Shown here piece by piece: positions 28,046-37,734 of a DNA stretch of 64,000 nucleotides. The DNA lies in the NCBI RefSeq assembly GCF_002407205.1, contig NZ_CP023549.1, positions 537,001 to 601,000 on the forward strand. Direction: 5' to 3'. The notes beneath the pieces were generated by a model that had not been told where the DNA came from, searched no databases, and was given only the letters and a program-made list of their open reading frames with translations. Position numbers and translations under genes: made by a program. The number at the start of each line of letters is the position of its first letter. Positions within the stretch are counted from its first letter, which is position 1. This DNA is from Rhodobacter sp. CZR27. Lineage in GTDB: Bacteria; Pseudomonadota; Alphaproteobacteria; Rhodobacterales; Rhodobacteraceae.

Positions 28046-28810
28046 ATGACGTCCTCCTACGGTCAGTTCTGTCCCATCTCCATGGCCGCCGAGGTCGTCT
28101 GCACGCGCTGGACCGTGCTGGTGATCCGCGAGCTTCTGTGCGGCTCCACCCGGTTCAACGACCTCAGGCGCGGCGTGCCGCGGATGTCTCCCACGCTGCT
28201 GTCCAAGCGCCTGAAGGAGCTGGAGCTTCTGGGAGTGATCCGGGTCGAGCCGACCGCGCAGCCCGGCATCAGCGACTATGTCCTGACCGAGGCCGGCGAG
28301 GCGCTGCGGCCGCTGGTGATGGGGCTGGGTACCTGGGGCTATCGCTGGATGGAATCGACGCTGTCGCTGCGCAACCTCGATCCGACGCTGCTGATGTGGG
28401 ACATGCACAGGCGGATCGACGCCCGCCCGTTTCCGGCCGGCCGCTCCACGATCCAGTTCGTCTATCCCGAATTGCCCGAATCACATCGCGACTACTGGCT
28501 GGTGATCGAGGACGGGACGCCCGAGGTGTGCTGGGTGGACCCGGGCTACGAGATCGACCTCTGGGTGCGCTGCCCGCTGTCCACGATGACGGCGGTGTGG
28601 ATGGGATATTCGACCCTGCGGGCCGAGATCGCCGCCGGGACCATCGAGGTGGACGGCAATCCTGCACTTGCCCGGAGCATGCCGGTCTGGCTCGGCCTCA
28701 GCGTCTTCGCCAAGCCGCTTGATCCGGATGGGATGGACGAGGCCCGCAACCCGCGGCGACGCGGTCCCGCTGCGGGACCCGCCGCGGCGGCGGGGCCGGC
28801 AGGGCGCTAG
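28046..28810 (+). CDS. HxlR family winged-helix regulator with C-terminal sensor
   Basis: A 254-residue regulator. The N-terminal 100 residues are the HxlR winged helix (CPISMAAEVVCTRWTVLVI, GVPRMSPTLLSKRLKELE). The C-terminal 130 residues resemble the SCP2-like extension in longer HxlR members and may bind a hydrophobic ligand. Start ATG 28046 follows GGAGG by five bases. Divergent orientation to the flavoprotein gene implies shared promoter control. The 3' end overlaps the convergent TspO-like gene by 4 bases. Confidence 0.87.
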   Translation: MTSSYGQFCPISMAAEVVCTRWTVLVIRELLCGSTRFNDLRRGVPRMSPTLLSKRLKELELLGVIRVEPTAQPGISDYVLTEAGEALRPLVMGLGTWGYRWMESTLSLRNLDPTLLMWDMHRRIDARPFPAGRSTIQFVYPELPESHRDYWLVIEDGTPEVCWVDPGYEIDLWVRCPLSTMTAVWMGYSTLRAEIAAGTIEVDGNPALARSMPVWLGLSVFAKPLDPDGMDEARNPRRRGPAAGPAAAAGPAGR

Positions 28811-29514
28811 CGGCGCAGGTCCAGCAGCAGGCGCCCCGACAGGAAGGCGATCCCGAGCGCGCAGATGGCGAGGATCGTCCAGTTCGGCGGCCAGACGTTG
28901 GTCGCGAAGATGCCGAACAGGCCCCAGATCACCGCGCCGGAATAGGTGGGCGTGTCCCGCCGCAGCGTCAGGATCCCGAGGCTGACCGCGAGCGCGAGCC
29001 CCAGCGCCACCACGGCCGCCGTGTTGGCCTCCACCAGCCCGTAGCCCGCCAGCAGAAGTCCGGTCGAAACGCAGGAGGCGGCCGTCAGCCACCCGGCGAA
29101 AAGCCCGATGGGCGCGCGCTGCCACCAGTAGTCGTCCGCTCCCGCCTGCACCAGAGCTGCGGCCGCCCCGATCAGCATGAGCCAGATCAGCACCGTCGCC
29201 CAGAACGGGGAGACGTTCGCCACGGGGATCCAGAAGGCGCCGATCGCCATGCTGGCGATCAGGGGCAGGCGCATCTCGTCCCACGATTCGTCGTCGGCGC
29301 GGCGCACCACGCCAAAGCCGGCGCCCAGGATCAGCCAGAGGTAGATCACGCCCCAGATGGCGAAGGCAAAGCCTGCCGGCTGCACCGGCGGATCGACCTG
29401 GGGAACGGGAAACTGGTAGGGCGTGAAGCCGCGAAAGCCCTGCGTGGCCAGCGGCGAGGCGCCGAAGGCAAGGGCGGCAATGAACGTCAGGACAGCCTTC
29501 ATCAAGGACAACAT
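28807..29514 (-). CDS. TspO/MBR-related tryptophan-rich membrane protein
   Basis: A 235-residue membrane protein with about seven hydrophobic segments and many tryptophans (FAFAIWGVIYLWLILG, TNVWPPNWTILA). It belongs to the longer bacterial tryptophan-rich sensory protein group related to TspO, which binds tetrapyrroles; true TspO is shorter with five helices, so I withhold the symbol. The start is ATG 29514 (MLSLMKAV); ATG 29502 is possible. Neither has a strong ribosome site. Confidence 0.75.
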   Translation of the reverse strand: MLSLMKAVLTFIAALAFGASPLATQGFRGFTPYQFPVPQVDPPVQPAGFAFAIWGVIYLWLILGAGFGVVRRADDESWDEMRLPLIASMAIGAFWIPVANVSPFWATVLIWLMLIGAAAALVQAGADDYWWQRAPIGLFAGWLTAASCVSTGLLLAGYGLVEANTAAVVALGLALAVSLGILTLRRDTPTYSGAVIWGLFGIFATNVWPPNWTILAICALGIAFLSGRLLLDLRR

Positions 29515-29750
29515 CGGACCACTCGCATTCGGACGGTTCGGGCGCAGGCTACAGGCTCGTGCGCGGAAACGCCATGCGGCGGCGGCAACTTCGATGCCTT
29601 CGCGATGCCGCCCGGCGCCGCGTCGGCTCGCCCGGTCTCTCGGGCACGGACGCAGCGACACTCGATGCGCCGCAACGGATGCGCACGGGCCGCGGCGCCG
29701 CTCGGCATGACCCTCCAACGAAAGCGGGTGTTCCGCCAGATGCCGGGCGG

Positions 29751-30797
29751 TCACGGGGTCAGACGCCAGAACTCCGCGATCCGCCGGACGGCACAGAGGC
29801 CGGCATCGTTGATGTGAGCCGCCTCGAACCCGCAGCTTTCGGGATCGCCATCGGCGTCGATGGGAACAGCATGGCCGAGGGACCCGAGCGTCCAGGTCTC
29901 CAGCCGCAAGTTGCCTTCGTCGTCCAGATAACGCTCCCGCGTGGCCGAGCCGAAGGCGCGTTGCTCGTCGGCGATGGCATCGATGCCCTGCACGGCGGGC
30001 CATTGCTCGGTCAGTTCGCGAAGATTGGCGGGATCGACGGTCGGGTCGGCCGCGCCCTGCCAGAGCGAGACCAGCGGCCATCGCGCGGGCGCCTGTCCGG
30101 CCGCATCCAGCACGAAACCGGCCCATTCCTCCGCGTCGCGGTCCGTCCTGTCGATGCCGCCGATACCACAGGCATAGGCTGCGTCGGCACCATCCGCGGC
30201 GGCGCCGTGGTGATACCAGGTCCAGAAGAAATCGAAGGTGCTGACCGGACGGTTGCAGCCGTAGGGCAGGCCGGCCAGGATCGCGCCTCCGGCGAACCGA
30301 TCGGGATGATTGGCCATCATCACGGCTGTCATGGCGCCTCCGGCGGACAGCCCCAGGATGAAGACCCGCCCGGGATCGACCTTCTCGCTCTCGATGGCCG
30401 CCTCGATCATCGACAGGATCGAGGCGCTTTCCCCCTGGCCCGGACGGTTGTCGCCGGCGTCGTACCAGCGGAAGCACCGCCGGGCCATGTTTCGGGGTTG
30501 CTGCTCCGGGAGCAGGAGGACGAAGGGAACCTCTTCGGCCAGGGCCGCAAGGCCGGTTTCGTCGTCGAAGCCCGCGGCGGACTGGGTGCAGCCGTGCAGG
30601 GCCACCACCAGCGGCAGGCCCGGCCGGATCCCGGCCGGACGATGCAGATACATCCGGAGAGCGCCGGGATTGTCGCCGAAGTCCTGCACCGGTTCGAGCG
30701 CGAGGGCCGGCCCACCCGCGCCGAGGACGGCGGATACGGCGGCCGGTAGCAGCAGGGCGGAAAGCCTTGCAAGGATCGGCCGTTGAACCGCAGCCAT
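29751..30797 (-). CDS. PHB-depolymerase family secreted esterase
   Basis: A 348-residue esterase of the polyhydroxybutyrate depolymerase/LpqC family. A signal peptide ends near ALALEP, the oxyanion segment is VVALHGCTQSAAGFD, the nucleophile elbow is ILGLSAGGAMT, and a late SLGHAVPID carries the probable catalytic histidine. Family members hydrolyse extracellular polyhydroxyalkanoates or feruloyl/acetyl esters; the substrate here is open. AAAGGA lies 7 bases before ATG 30797. Monocistronic. Confidence 0.85.
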   Translation of the reverse strand: MAAVQRPILARLSALLLPAAVSAVLGAGGPALALEPVQDFGDNPGALRMYLHRPAGIRPGLPLVVALHGCTQSAAGFDDETGLAALAEEVPFVLLLPEQQPRNMARRCFRWYDAGDNRPGQGESASILSMIEAAIESEKVDPGRVFILGLSAGGAMTAVMMANHPDRFAGGAILAGLPYGCNRPVSTFDFFWTWYHHGAAADGADAAYACGIGGIDRTDRDAEEWAGFVLDAAGQAPARWPLVSLWQGAADPTVDPANLRELTEQWPAVQGIDAIADEQRAFGSATRERYLDDEGNLRLETWTLGSLGHAVPIDADGDPESCGFEAAHINDAGLCAVRRIAEFWRLTP

Positions 30798-31243
30798 GCC
30801 CTCGTCCTTTCCGCACCGATTCCCTGACGGTCGGATGGTGGCATTGCGCTGCCCGTCCGCCTACCCGGTCCGTCGCAACCTGCAGGCGACATGCCGACGC
30901 GGCAGGATTGACCGGATGGGGCAGGGCCTTCCCGACAGGGAACAGGCGGCGGGCGCCCGGATCGTGCGAAAATCTTCACACAGAACTCCGCCGGAATTCA
31001 CGGATCCTAAAGGATAGACGGCTCTATCTGTTGTGTGGCTTGCGGCGTGGACGTCGGCGCTGCCATGTTCGCATCAGGTTATGGCCGCATGCGGTTCGGG
31101 CCGGCGACGGAAATGTCACGCCCCCCGCAGCCTCGGGCCGGCCTGTCATTTCCCGCTCCGCCCCCTTTGCGTCCTGACCTGACCCGCCGGGCCGGCTGTC
31201 CGGCCCGTCCTGAGAGTATGAAGTGCGAGGACCCCGACGGAAC
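30798..31243. other. 446-base gap between esterase and chemoreceptor
   Basis: No gene recognised. It must carry the divergent promoters of the esterase (minus) and chemoreceptor (plus); no clear promoter elements were seen. Confidence 0.4.
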
Positions 31244-32911
31244 ATGAGACTTACCATCAAGCGCAAACTGACCGCCGCCTTCCTGCTGGTCTTCATCCTG
31301 GCCGGCACCTCGACCCTCGTCGGCATTCGCGACCTCCGTGAGGCCAACCGCATCCTTGACGAGGTGGTGAACGTTCAGGCGCAGCGCGTTCACGGTGTCG
31401 ACCTGCTCGAGTTGCAGCAGACCGAGTTCAACGTGGTGCTGCGCGACTACGTGGCCGCACGGACACCCGGGGAGCGCACGGCACTGAAGGCCGAGATCAC
31501 GGCGCTGCGGGAACAGATGACGCAGAGCATCGAGTCCCTGACGGCGCTGGCCGACGATCGCGGGCGGACGATGATCGCGGCCTACAGCGTGGCGCGGGAC
31601 AGGGCGCGGGAGATCAACAACCGGGTCTTCGACCTGGCGGACCGGGGCCAGACCGACGAGGCCACGCAGCTTCTGGCGACCGAATCGCGCGACGGGATGC
31701 GCAGGCTGGCGGCGGCACTGAAGCCGTTCCGGGACCTCTACGGCGCCGAGATGGAGGCCGCGAGCGTGGCGGCGGAGGCCAATCTCTCGGCCTCGATCCT
31801 CAACCTGTCGCTGCTGTCGCTCGGGGCGCTCGTCCTGGGTTCGCTGGCCGCCATCTGGATCGTGTCGTCGATCGGCCGCGGTCTGGCCAAGGCGCTCGAC
31901 ATCGCGCAGCGGATGGCGACGGGCGACCTGTCGGCCAGGCCGGACACGAAGGGCAGCGACGAGATCGCGGCGCTTCTGCAAGCGGTTGACGGGATGGTGG
32001 TGAAGCTGCGGGACGTCGTGGGCAGCGTGACCCGCACGACACGGCAGGTCTCGTCGGGTAGTGCCGGCATGGCCGCCACCTCCGAGGAGCTGTCGCAGGG
32101 CGCCAGCGAACAGGCCTCCGCCACCGAGGAAGCCTCGGCCTCGGTCGAGCAGATGGCGGCCAACATCCGGCAATCGGCCGAGAATGCGGAACAGACCGAG
32201 AGCATGGCGAAGCGGTCGGCCGAAGATGCCCGCCTTTCGGGCAAGGCCGTCGCAGAGGCCGTCTCGGCCATGCAGTCGATCGCGGAACGCATCCTCGTCG
32301 TGCAGGAGATCGCGCGCCAGACCGACCTGCTCGCGCTCAACGCGGCGGTGGAGGCCGCGCGCGCCGGCGAGCATGGCCGGGGGTTCGCCGTGGTGGCCGC
32401 CGAAGTGCGCAAGCTGGCCGAGCGGAGCCAGACCGCCGCGACCGAGATTGCTGCCCTCTCGTCGGGCACGTCGCGCGCAGCTTCCACAGCGGGCGACATG
32501 CTCGAGCGGCTGGTGCCGGACATCGAGCGGACGGCGGCGCTGGTCTCCGCGATCTCGGTTGCGTCGAGGGAATTGTCGGCGGGGGCGCAGCAGGTCGCCA
32601 TCGCGATCCAGCAGCTTGATCAGGTGACCCAGCAGAACGGGGCCGCCGCCGAGGCGCTGGCCTCGGCCGCCGGGCTGCTGGCATCGCAGGCCGAGGAACT
32701 GGAAGCGACAACGGCCTTCTTCCGCATCGGCCATGCCGCGGAGACGGCAACCGCCGCTCCGGTCGAAGCCCCGCCGGCGGGGCGGCCGCGGGCGACGGCG
32801 AAGCCGAAACTGGCTGTGGTCGCCCCCGACGGCGGCTTCCAGTTCGACCTCGGCTCGGCGGATCCCGCCGATGATCTGGACGTGCATTTCAGGCGGCAGA
32901 GCGGATCCTGA
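31244..32911 (+). CDS. Methyl-accepting chemotaxis protein
   Basis: A 555-residue chemoreceptor. A first membrane helix (about 9-30), a four-helix-bundle type periplasmic sensor (31-185), a second helix (186-208), a HAMP domain with [10 protein letters not shown], then the signalling coil with the hairpin tip [20 protein letters not shown]. The C-terminal tail is Ala/Pro rich and ends without a CheR-docking pentapeptide. ATG 31244 gives the usual MRLTIKRKL start; a GTG at 31223 is possible. The ligand is unknown. The stator pair earlier in the window is the only other motility gene set here. Confidence 0.92.
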   Translation: MRLTIKRKLTAAFLLVFILAGTSTLVGIRDLREANRILDEVVNVQAQRVHGVDLLELQQTEFNVVLRDYVAARTPGERTALKAEITALREQMTQSIESLTALADDRGRTMIAAYSVARDRAREINNRVFDLADRGQTDEATQLLATESRDGMRRLAAALKPFRDLYGAEMEAASVAAEANLSASILNLSLLSLGALVLGSLAAIWIVSSIGRGLAKALDIAQRMATGDLSARPDTKGSDEIAALLQAVDGMVVKLRDVVGSVTRTTRQVSSGSAGMAATSEELSQGASEQASATEEASASVEQMAANIRQSAENAEQTESMAKRSAEDARLSGKAVAEAVSAMQSIAERILVVQEIARQTDLLALNAAVEAARAGEHGRGFAVVAAEVRKLAERSQTAATEIAALSSGTSRAASTAGDMLERLVPDIERTAALVSAISVASRELSAGAQQVAIAIQQLDQVTQQNGAAAEALASAAGLLASQAEELEATTAFFRIGHAAETATAAPVEAPPAGRPRATAKPKLAVVAPDGGFQFDLGSADPADDLDVHFRRQSGS

Positions 32912-33091
32912 GGGCCCCCGCGGCATCCGTCCACTGTGGATCTGCATGCCAGGGTGTCATCCGATCCGCGCGATGCGGGCGACACCGACCCTTCCCTTGC
33001 CGGTGAAGCCGGGGTGCCGGCCGCTTGCGCGGTGGGCGGCCAGGCACCTGGCCCGGATCCGGCACCCCGGCGAGTGACCGGCACACCATCA

Positions 33092-33102
33092 CCCCCCCCC
33101 CC
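33092..33102. repeat. Homopolymer of 11 C
   Basis: A run of eleven cytosines lies in the 305-base gap between the chemoreceptor and the permease gene, about 115 bases before the latter's start. Nothing else was recognised in that gap. Confidence 0.9.
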
Positions 33103-33216
33103 GCATTTCCTTTTCGACAGGTGCCGCCTCCGGAACACTTCCCGTCTGCCTGCCGTTGAGCGCCACGGTGACCGCCGGCCGCATCCGGCCTGTCGGTCCG
33201 GGGCCCTGGGGGAACG

Positions 33217-34392
33217 ATGCAGAACGAACGAATTGGCCAGCCGCCTCCTCTGGCCCCCGTCGCGGACCTGGCCGAGGATCCCGCCGTGGCGGCGGAGCTG
33301 CTCCGCCTCAACCATCTGTCGGCAATCCGCAGGCTTCTCGGGCTGATCCTGCTGGTGATCGTCATCATGGGGCTCTACTTTGCCCGCGACGTGATCCTGC
33401 CGCTGATGGTCGGCCTCCTGCTCGCGCTGACGCTGAGCCCCGTGGTGCGGGCGCTCCAGCGCATCGGGATCTCGCCCCCGGTGACGGCAACGGCGCTGAT
33501 CATCGTCGTGTCGGCGGTGATCCTTGTCGGAGGATTCCTCCTCAGCGGGCCGGTGGCCGAATGGATCAACCAGGCGCCCCGTCTGGGCGACCAGTTGCGC
33601 GAGCGGGCCAAGGCGCTCCTCGCCTCGTTCGAGGCCGTGCAGAATGCCACGGAGCAGGTGTCGGAACTTGCCGGCGATGCCGAGGATCCCGCGGTGCAGC
33701 GCGTCGCCGTGGAATCGCCCGGCATCCTCAGCACCGCGGTGGGCAGCGTGGCGCAGGTGGTCACGACGACGATCGTGACGCTGGTCCTCGGGCTGTTCCT
33801 GCTCGCCTCGGGCGATCTGTTCTACATCAAGCTGATCGAGGCCTTCCCCCGCTTCGGCGACAAGAAGAAGGCTCTGCGGATCGTCTACGGGATCGAGCGG
33901 CGCGTGTCGCGCTACCTGCTGTCGGTCACCCTCATAAACTTAGGGCTCGGCGTCGTGATCGGCCTTGCGATGTGGGGCGCCGGCATGCCGAGCCCGGTGC
34001 TCTGGGCGGTCGGTGCCTTCGTGTTGAACTTCCTGCCCTACATCGGGGCGGTCGCGGGGGTCGCGCTGTCGGGGGCGGTGGCCCTCGTGCATTTCGAGCA
34101 CCTCTCGCAGGCGCTGCTGGTTCCGGCGCTCTACCTGACGGCGACCAGCATCGAGGGTCAGGTGGTGACGCCGATCGTCCTTGGCCGGCGGCTGGAGCTG
34201 AACACCGTGTCCGTGTTCGTCACGGTCATCTTCTGGGGCTGGCTCTGGGGCATTGCGGGGGCGCTGATCGCGGTGCCGTTCCTCGTCTGCCTCAAGGTGG
34301 TCTGCGACAACGTCGAGGCGTTGCACGTGCTTGGAAATTTCCTTGGCGCGCGCGATCCGCTTCCCGATCTGGAGACAGAACCGGCCGCATGA
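33217..34392 (+). CDS. AI-2E/PerM family membrane protein
   Basis: A 391-residue permease-like protein with about eight membrane segments in the PerM pattern: an N-terminal pair with LPLMVGLLLALTLSPVVRAL, a central soluble part, and the block LNFLPYIGAVAGVALSG and LVPALYLTATSIEGQVVTPI before FWGWLWGIAGALIAVP. The family includes the so-called AI-2 exporter and Na+/H+ antiporters; the transported species here is unknown. A GlsB-family gene follows 58 bases later. Confidence 0.9.
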   Translation: MQNERIGQPPPLAPVADLAEDPAVAAELLRLNHLSAIRRLLGLILLVIVIMGLYFARDVILPLMVGLLLALTLSPVVRALQRIGISPPVTATALIIVVSAVILVGGFLLSGPVAEWINQAPRLGDQLRERAKALLASFEAVQNATEQVSELAGDAEDPAVQRVAVESPGILSTAVGSVAQVVTTTIVTLVLGLFLLASGDLFYIKLIEAFPRFGDKKKALRIVYGIERRVSRYLLSVTLINLGLGVVIGLAMWGAGMPSPVLWAVGAFVLNFLPYIGAVAGVALSGAVALVHFEHLSQALLVPALYLTATSIEGQVVTPIVLGRRLELNTVSVFVTVIFWGWLWGIAGALIAVPFLVCLKVVCDNVEALHVLGNFLGARDPLPDLETEPAA

Positions 34393-34450
34393 CGGAACCA
34401 CGGGCGTCGGCGCGGTGTTCGCCCGGCTGACCCTGAGCGGAGGACTGCCC

Positions 34451-34705
34451 TTGAGCATCATCTGGACCATCCTGATCGGCTTCTTCGCCGGCCTGATCGC
34501 CAAGTTCCTGCACCCCGGCGACAACGAGCCGTCGGGCTTCATCCTGACCACCGTCCTGGGCATCGCGGGGGCGTTCCTCGCGACCTGGCTTGGGCAGGCG
34601 GTCGGCTGGTATCGACCCGGCGAGGGAGCGGGCTTCATCGGGGCCATCCTGGGCGCGATCATCGTCCTGATGATCTGGGGGGCGCTGAGCCGCCGCCGCG
34701 GCTGA
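34451..34705 (+). CDS. GlsB/YeaQ/YmgE family stress-response membrane protein
   Basis: An 84-residue protein with three membrane helices and the family's GFFAGLIAKFLHPG, TTVLGIAGAFLATWLG and GAILGAIIVLMIWG. I chose the TTG at 34451 because GGAGG stands seven bases before it and it begins the conserved sequence (SIIWTILIG); an upstream ATG at 34331 would sit deep in the permease gene. These proteins respond to envelope or osmotic stress; function unknown. Confidence 0.85.
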   Translation: MSIIWTILIGFFAGLIAKFLHPGDNEPSGFILTTVLGIAGAFLATWLGQAVGWYRPGEGAGFIGAILGAIIVLMIWGALSRRRG

Positions 34706-34764
34706 GGCGCTTGCATTGCGGGGCCAGTCCCGGCATCCATCGCCGCAAGCTGCCGGAGTCCGCC

Positions 34765-35712
34765 ATGCCCCATGTCCTTGTTGCCGGAGTCGTGCATCCG
34801 GCAGGTCTCGATCTTCTCGCCCGCGCGCCGGGCGTGACCGTCCATCACGTCGCCGAGAACGGGCCGCGGGCCTTCCTGCCCCATCTGGCCGAGGCCAATG
34901 CGCTCATCGTGCGCACCCAGCCGGTCGATCACGAGGTGCTGGCCCGCGCGCCGCGCCTGCGGCTCGTGTCGCGGCACGGGGTCGGGACCGACTCCGTGGA
35001 CACCGCGGCGCTCAGGGCGCGCGGCATTGCGCTGGCGGTGGTGGGGGACGTGAATTCTCGCTCGGTCGCCGAGCATGCGATGATGCTGATCCTCGCCTGT
35101 GCCAAGCGGCTGAGGATGGCCGACCATGCCGTGCGGCAGCCCGACCGCTGGAACTGGCGCAACGGGATGGAGCCGGTCGAACTGGCCGGCAGGCGCCTGC
35201 TGATCCTGGGCTACGGGCGGATCGGGCGGCATCTGGCGCGGATGGCCGATGCCTTCGGCATGAAGGTCCGGGCGTTCAGCCCATCGGTCGAGGCGGCCGG
35301 CTGGCCGGACGGGCCGGCCACGCCGGTCGGGCTGGACGAGGGGCTGGCCTGGGCGGATGTGGTGGCCGTCAGCGCGCCGAAGCGCGCGCAACCGCTGCTT
35401 GGCGCGGCCGAGCTTGCGCGGCTGAAGCCTGCGGCCATCCTCGTGAACACCGCCCGCGGCGGGGTGGTGGATGAAGCGGCTCTCGTGGCGGCGCTGCGCG
35501 AGGGCCGGCTGGCCGCGGCCGGGCTCGATGTGTTCGAGGACGAACCGCCTGCGCCGGACCATCCCCTGCTGGCGCTCGATCAGGTGATCCTGACGCCGCA
35601 TATCGGCGGCGTCACAGCCGAGGCGGCGGAACGGATGTCGGTCCGCTCGGCGCAGAACGTGCTCGACTTCCTCGACGGCAGGCTGGACCCCACGATGGTC
35701 GTCCCGCTCTGA
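34765..35712 (+). CDS. D-isomer-specific 2-hydroxyacid dehydrogenase
   Basis: A 315-residue NAD-dependent dehydrogenase of the phosphoglycerate/hydroxypyruvate reductase family. The Rossmann motif GYGRIG is at 149-154; the catalytic Arg231 (NTARGG), Glu260 (FEDEPP) and His279 (LTPHIGG) are all present. The substrate is a 2-hydroxy acid such as glycerate or 3-phosphoglycerate; it lacks the C-terminal ACT domains of housekeeping SerA, so a catabolic role is likelier. Start ATG 34765 has GGAG seven bases upstream. Confidence 0.9.
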   Translation: MPHVLVAGVVHPAGLDLLARAPGVTVHHVAENGPRAFLPHLAEANALIVRTQPVDHEVLARAPRLRLVSRHGVGTDSVDTAALRARGIALAVVGDVNSRSVAEHAMMLILACAKRLRMADHAVRQPDRWNWRNGMEPVELAGRRLLILGYGRIGRHLARMADAFGMKVRAFSPSVEAAGWPDGPATPVGLDEGLAWADVVAVSAPKRAQPLLGAAELARLKPAAILVNTARGGVVDEAALVAALREGRLAAAGLDVFEDEPPAPDHPLLALDQVILTPHIGGVTAEAAERMSVRSAQNVLDFLDGRLDPTMVVPL

Positions 35713-35871
35713 CCGCAGGCGACCGCAACCGGATCTCCCGGGCGGTCCGCTCACGGCGCTGCCAGTCGCATCCAGAGGGTTTGCCGGGTCAGCGCGTGAC
35801 CTGAGGGCCGGGCCCGGAGCCCTCCCCATGGTTTTTGGGGCCGGCAGGCTGCGTCCGGGCCCGGGCCGCGG

Positions 35872-36435
35872 TCAGGGATGGTGGCCCTCGCCTGGTTTGC
35901 GTCCGGTGATCATGGCGCGCACGAGGTTCTCGCGATGCTGGACGGCGGCAACGATCACGCCGAGCACATGCGCCACGACAAGGACCACCGTGCCATAGGC
36001 GAGGAGCCCGTGAAGATCCTCGACCCACTCCACGCCCCAGAGCGCATCGGTCGTCATCGCCCAGCCCGAGGCGGCCGTCGCGGCCACAAGCGTCAGCAGC
36101 ATCAGCACCATGGCGCCGCCGGCGGGATTGTGTCCGAGATAGCGCCTCGGACGGCCCCGCGCGATCTCGCCCAGATAGCTCAAGGCGCGGGCGGGCGAGG
36201 TGACGAAGTTCGAGAACCGCGCGTGACGGCTGCCGAGGAAGCCCCACAGCACGCGGAAGGCAACGAGGCCGAGGACGATGTAGCCCACGGCCTCGTGGCT
36301 GTCGGTGCCCGCCTCGGCCAGCATCTCCCAGGACATGCCGGCGACGAGCGTCCAGTGGAAGGCCCGGACCGCCGGGTCCCAGACCCTCACTTCGGCGGGT
36401 CGCATCCTGCGACCCGCCAATGATCCGATGGGCAT
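35872..36435 (-). CDS. Cytochrome b561-type membrane protein
   Basis: A 187-residue four-helix cytochrome b of the prokaryotic b561/Ni-Fe hydrogenase-cytochrome group. Haem-ligand histidines are seen in RAFHWTL, DSHEAVGY, EDLHGLLAYG and VVAHVLGV. It should pass electrons between the quinone pool and a periplasmic partner. The start ATG at 36435 has AAGG seven bases upstream and lies 8 bases after the stop of the PepSY gene; a GTG at 36441 would overlap that stop. The pair forms an operon. Confidence 0.9.
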   Translation of the reverse strand: MPIGSLAGRRMRPAEVRVWDPAVRAFHWTLVAGMSWEMLAEAGTDSHEAVGYIVLGLVAFRVLWGFLGSRHARFSNFVTSPARALSYLGEIARGRPRRYLGHNPAGGAMVLMLLTLVAATAASGWAMTTDALWGVEWVEDLHGLLAYGTVVLVVAHVLGVIVAAVQHRENLVRAMITGRKPGEGHHP

Positions 36436-36442
36436 GGGCACC

Positions 36443-36697
36443 TTACTTCGTCTTCACGAGTTCGCCGGAGACGGGATCGAAATAGGCTTCGACGCGCGCG
36501 CCATCCTTCATGCCCTTCACCTCCCAGCAGCCATCCTCTTCCTTGACGGCCTTCACTTCGTAGCCCTTCTCGATGGCGAGTGCGGTCATCTTCTCCTGCG
36601 TCATCCACTGGTCCTTCGGATGCTCGGCGCAGATCTCGGCCGCAAGGGCCGGTGCGGCGATCATCAGGGCGGTGCCAACAAAAAGAACAAGGCGCAT
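36443..36697 (-). CDS. Secreted PepSY-type small protein
   Basis: An 84-residue exported protein: signal peptide ending ALAAE, then a single PepSY-like domain with YEVKAVKEEDGCWEVKGM and the repeat end VEAYFDPVSGELVKTK. Two cysteines (CAEHP, GCWEV) may form a disulfide. Small PepSY proteins are often encoded next to b561 cytochromes, as here, and may modulate or deliver to them. GAAGGAG lies five bases before ATG 36697. First gene of the two-gene unit. Confidence 0.87.
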   Translation of the reverse strand: MRLVLFVGTALMIAAPALAAEICAEHPKDQWMTQEKMTALAIEKGYEVKAVKEEDGCWEVKGMKDGARVEAYFDPVSGELVKTK

Positions 36698-36955
36698 GGA
36701 TATCTCCTTCAGGGTTGCCGGATGCCACAGGCGGGGGCGCCGGGCGCCGTCACCGCATCCGGGGGCGGGATAGCGGACAAACCTGACACGAACCTGTCGT
36801 CCGCGCGGCTTCGCCCGCCCAGGCGCCACGGCCGTCCGGAAGCAGGCGACATCCCGCGCAAGGCGGCGACAGGGATGTCCCGCTCGCCACCGTCGCGGGC
36901 GGCCAGGCCATGGCTGCTCCGCTGCCGGGCCCGGTGGCGAAAGTTGCGCGCGCCC

Positions 36956-36966
36956 GGGGGGGGGGG
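36956..36966. repeat. Homopolymer of 11 G
   Basis: Eleven guanines in the gap upstream of the PepSY gene, just before the first insertion-sequence remnant. The rest of the gap (36698-36997) shows no gene. Confidence 0.9.
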
Positions 36967-36997
36967 TGGGTCGGCCATGCTTGAGGCTCGCTGTGTT

Positions 36998-37125
36998 TCA
37001 CAGCCAGAACGTAACGGTTGCGGATAGGAAGATATCGGACCTGTCCTGACCCGGGGCGATGTGGTGCCAGTCCTTGAGGCGGCCGGACACGATCTGGATC
37101 CGACTCACTTGCGCCCGGATCATGC
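36998..37125 (-). pseudogene. Old IS5-type transposase C-terminal remnant
   Basis: Reading the minus strand gives about 42 codons ending at TGA 36998-37000. They contain SGRLKDWHHIAPG and end TFWL, clearly derived from the IS5 transposase end GRLKDWRRVATR...LFWL seen intact 240 bases away. It is more diverged and one or more codons shorter, so it comes from an older, separate insertion. Confidence 0.7.
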
Positions 37126-37234
37126 CTTTGACGATTGGTCATATGAATGATGCACATGACCGGAAACCGGTCGCTCGGAGATCTGAAAATTCAGGTACCT
37201 GGGCCGATTGGCTAGGCTCCAGACTCATTGATTG

Positions 37235-37700
37235 TCAGAGCCAGAACAGGACGGTGGCTGCGAGTGCGATAGCGGAGAAGAAGGTGTCCGGGCAGCGGTC
37301 GTATCGGGTAGCGACCCGTCGCCAGTCCTTGAGTCGCCCGAACATGATCTCGATGCGGTTGCGCCGCTTGTAACGCCTCTTGTCGTATCTCACATCGGTC
37401 TCGCGCGATTTCCGGCCCGGGATGCAGACCTTCATCCCCCTTGTCTTTCAACGCTTCTCGCAGCCAGTCCGCATCGTAGCCCCTGTCTGCCAGCAACCAG
37501 TCCGCCTTCGGCAGGCTGCCCGGCAGCGCTGCCGCGCCGGTGTAGTCGCTGACCTGTCCAGCGGACATGAAGAACCCGATCGGCCGCCCCTTCGCATCGG
37601 CGACAGCGTGCAACTTGGTGTTCATGCCCCCCTTGGTGCGCCCGATCTGACGTGCGCGGCCCCCTTTATGGATGGCCCGCCCCTCCCGCCGCCCTCTGCA
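37235..37700 (-). pseudogene. IS5 family transposase, truncated and frameshifted
   Basis: The C-terminal two-thirds of an IS5 (IS427-like) transposase: KGGRARQIGRTKGGMNTKLH, SAGQVSDYTGAAALPGSLPK and LLADRGYDADWLREAL in one frame, then RYKRRNRIEIMFGRLKDWRR and ATVLFWL in another. The frames are joined at a run of five C (37436-37440); four would restore the frame, giving KDKGMKVCIPGRKSR. The N-terminus is missing where the IS110 remnant begins. One element end probably lies near 37214 (GGCTCCAGACTCA). Confidence 0.85.
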
Positions 37701-37734
37701 GGATGGCGGTGTTGAATGAAGGAAGGAGTGAGCC

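Noticed and set aside
28807..29514. Naming the gene tspO
   Set aside because: It is longer, with about seven segments rather than five.
33217..34392. A quorum-sensing autoinducer exporter
   Set aside because: The AI-2E family name does not establish the substrate, and no signal synthesis or receptor genes are present.
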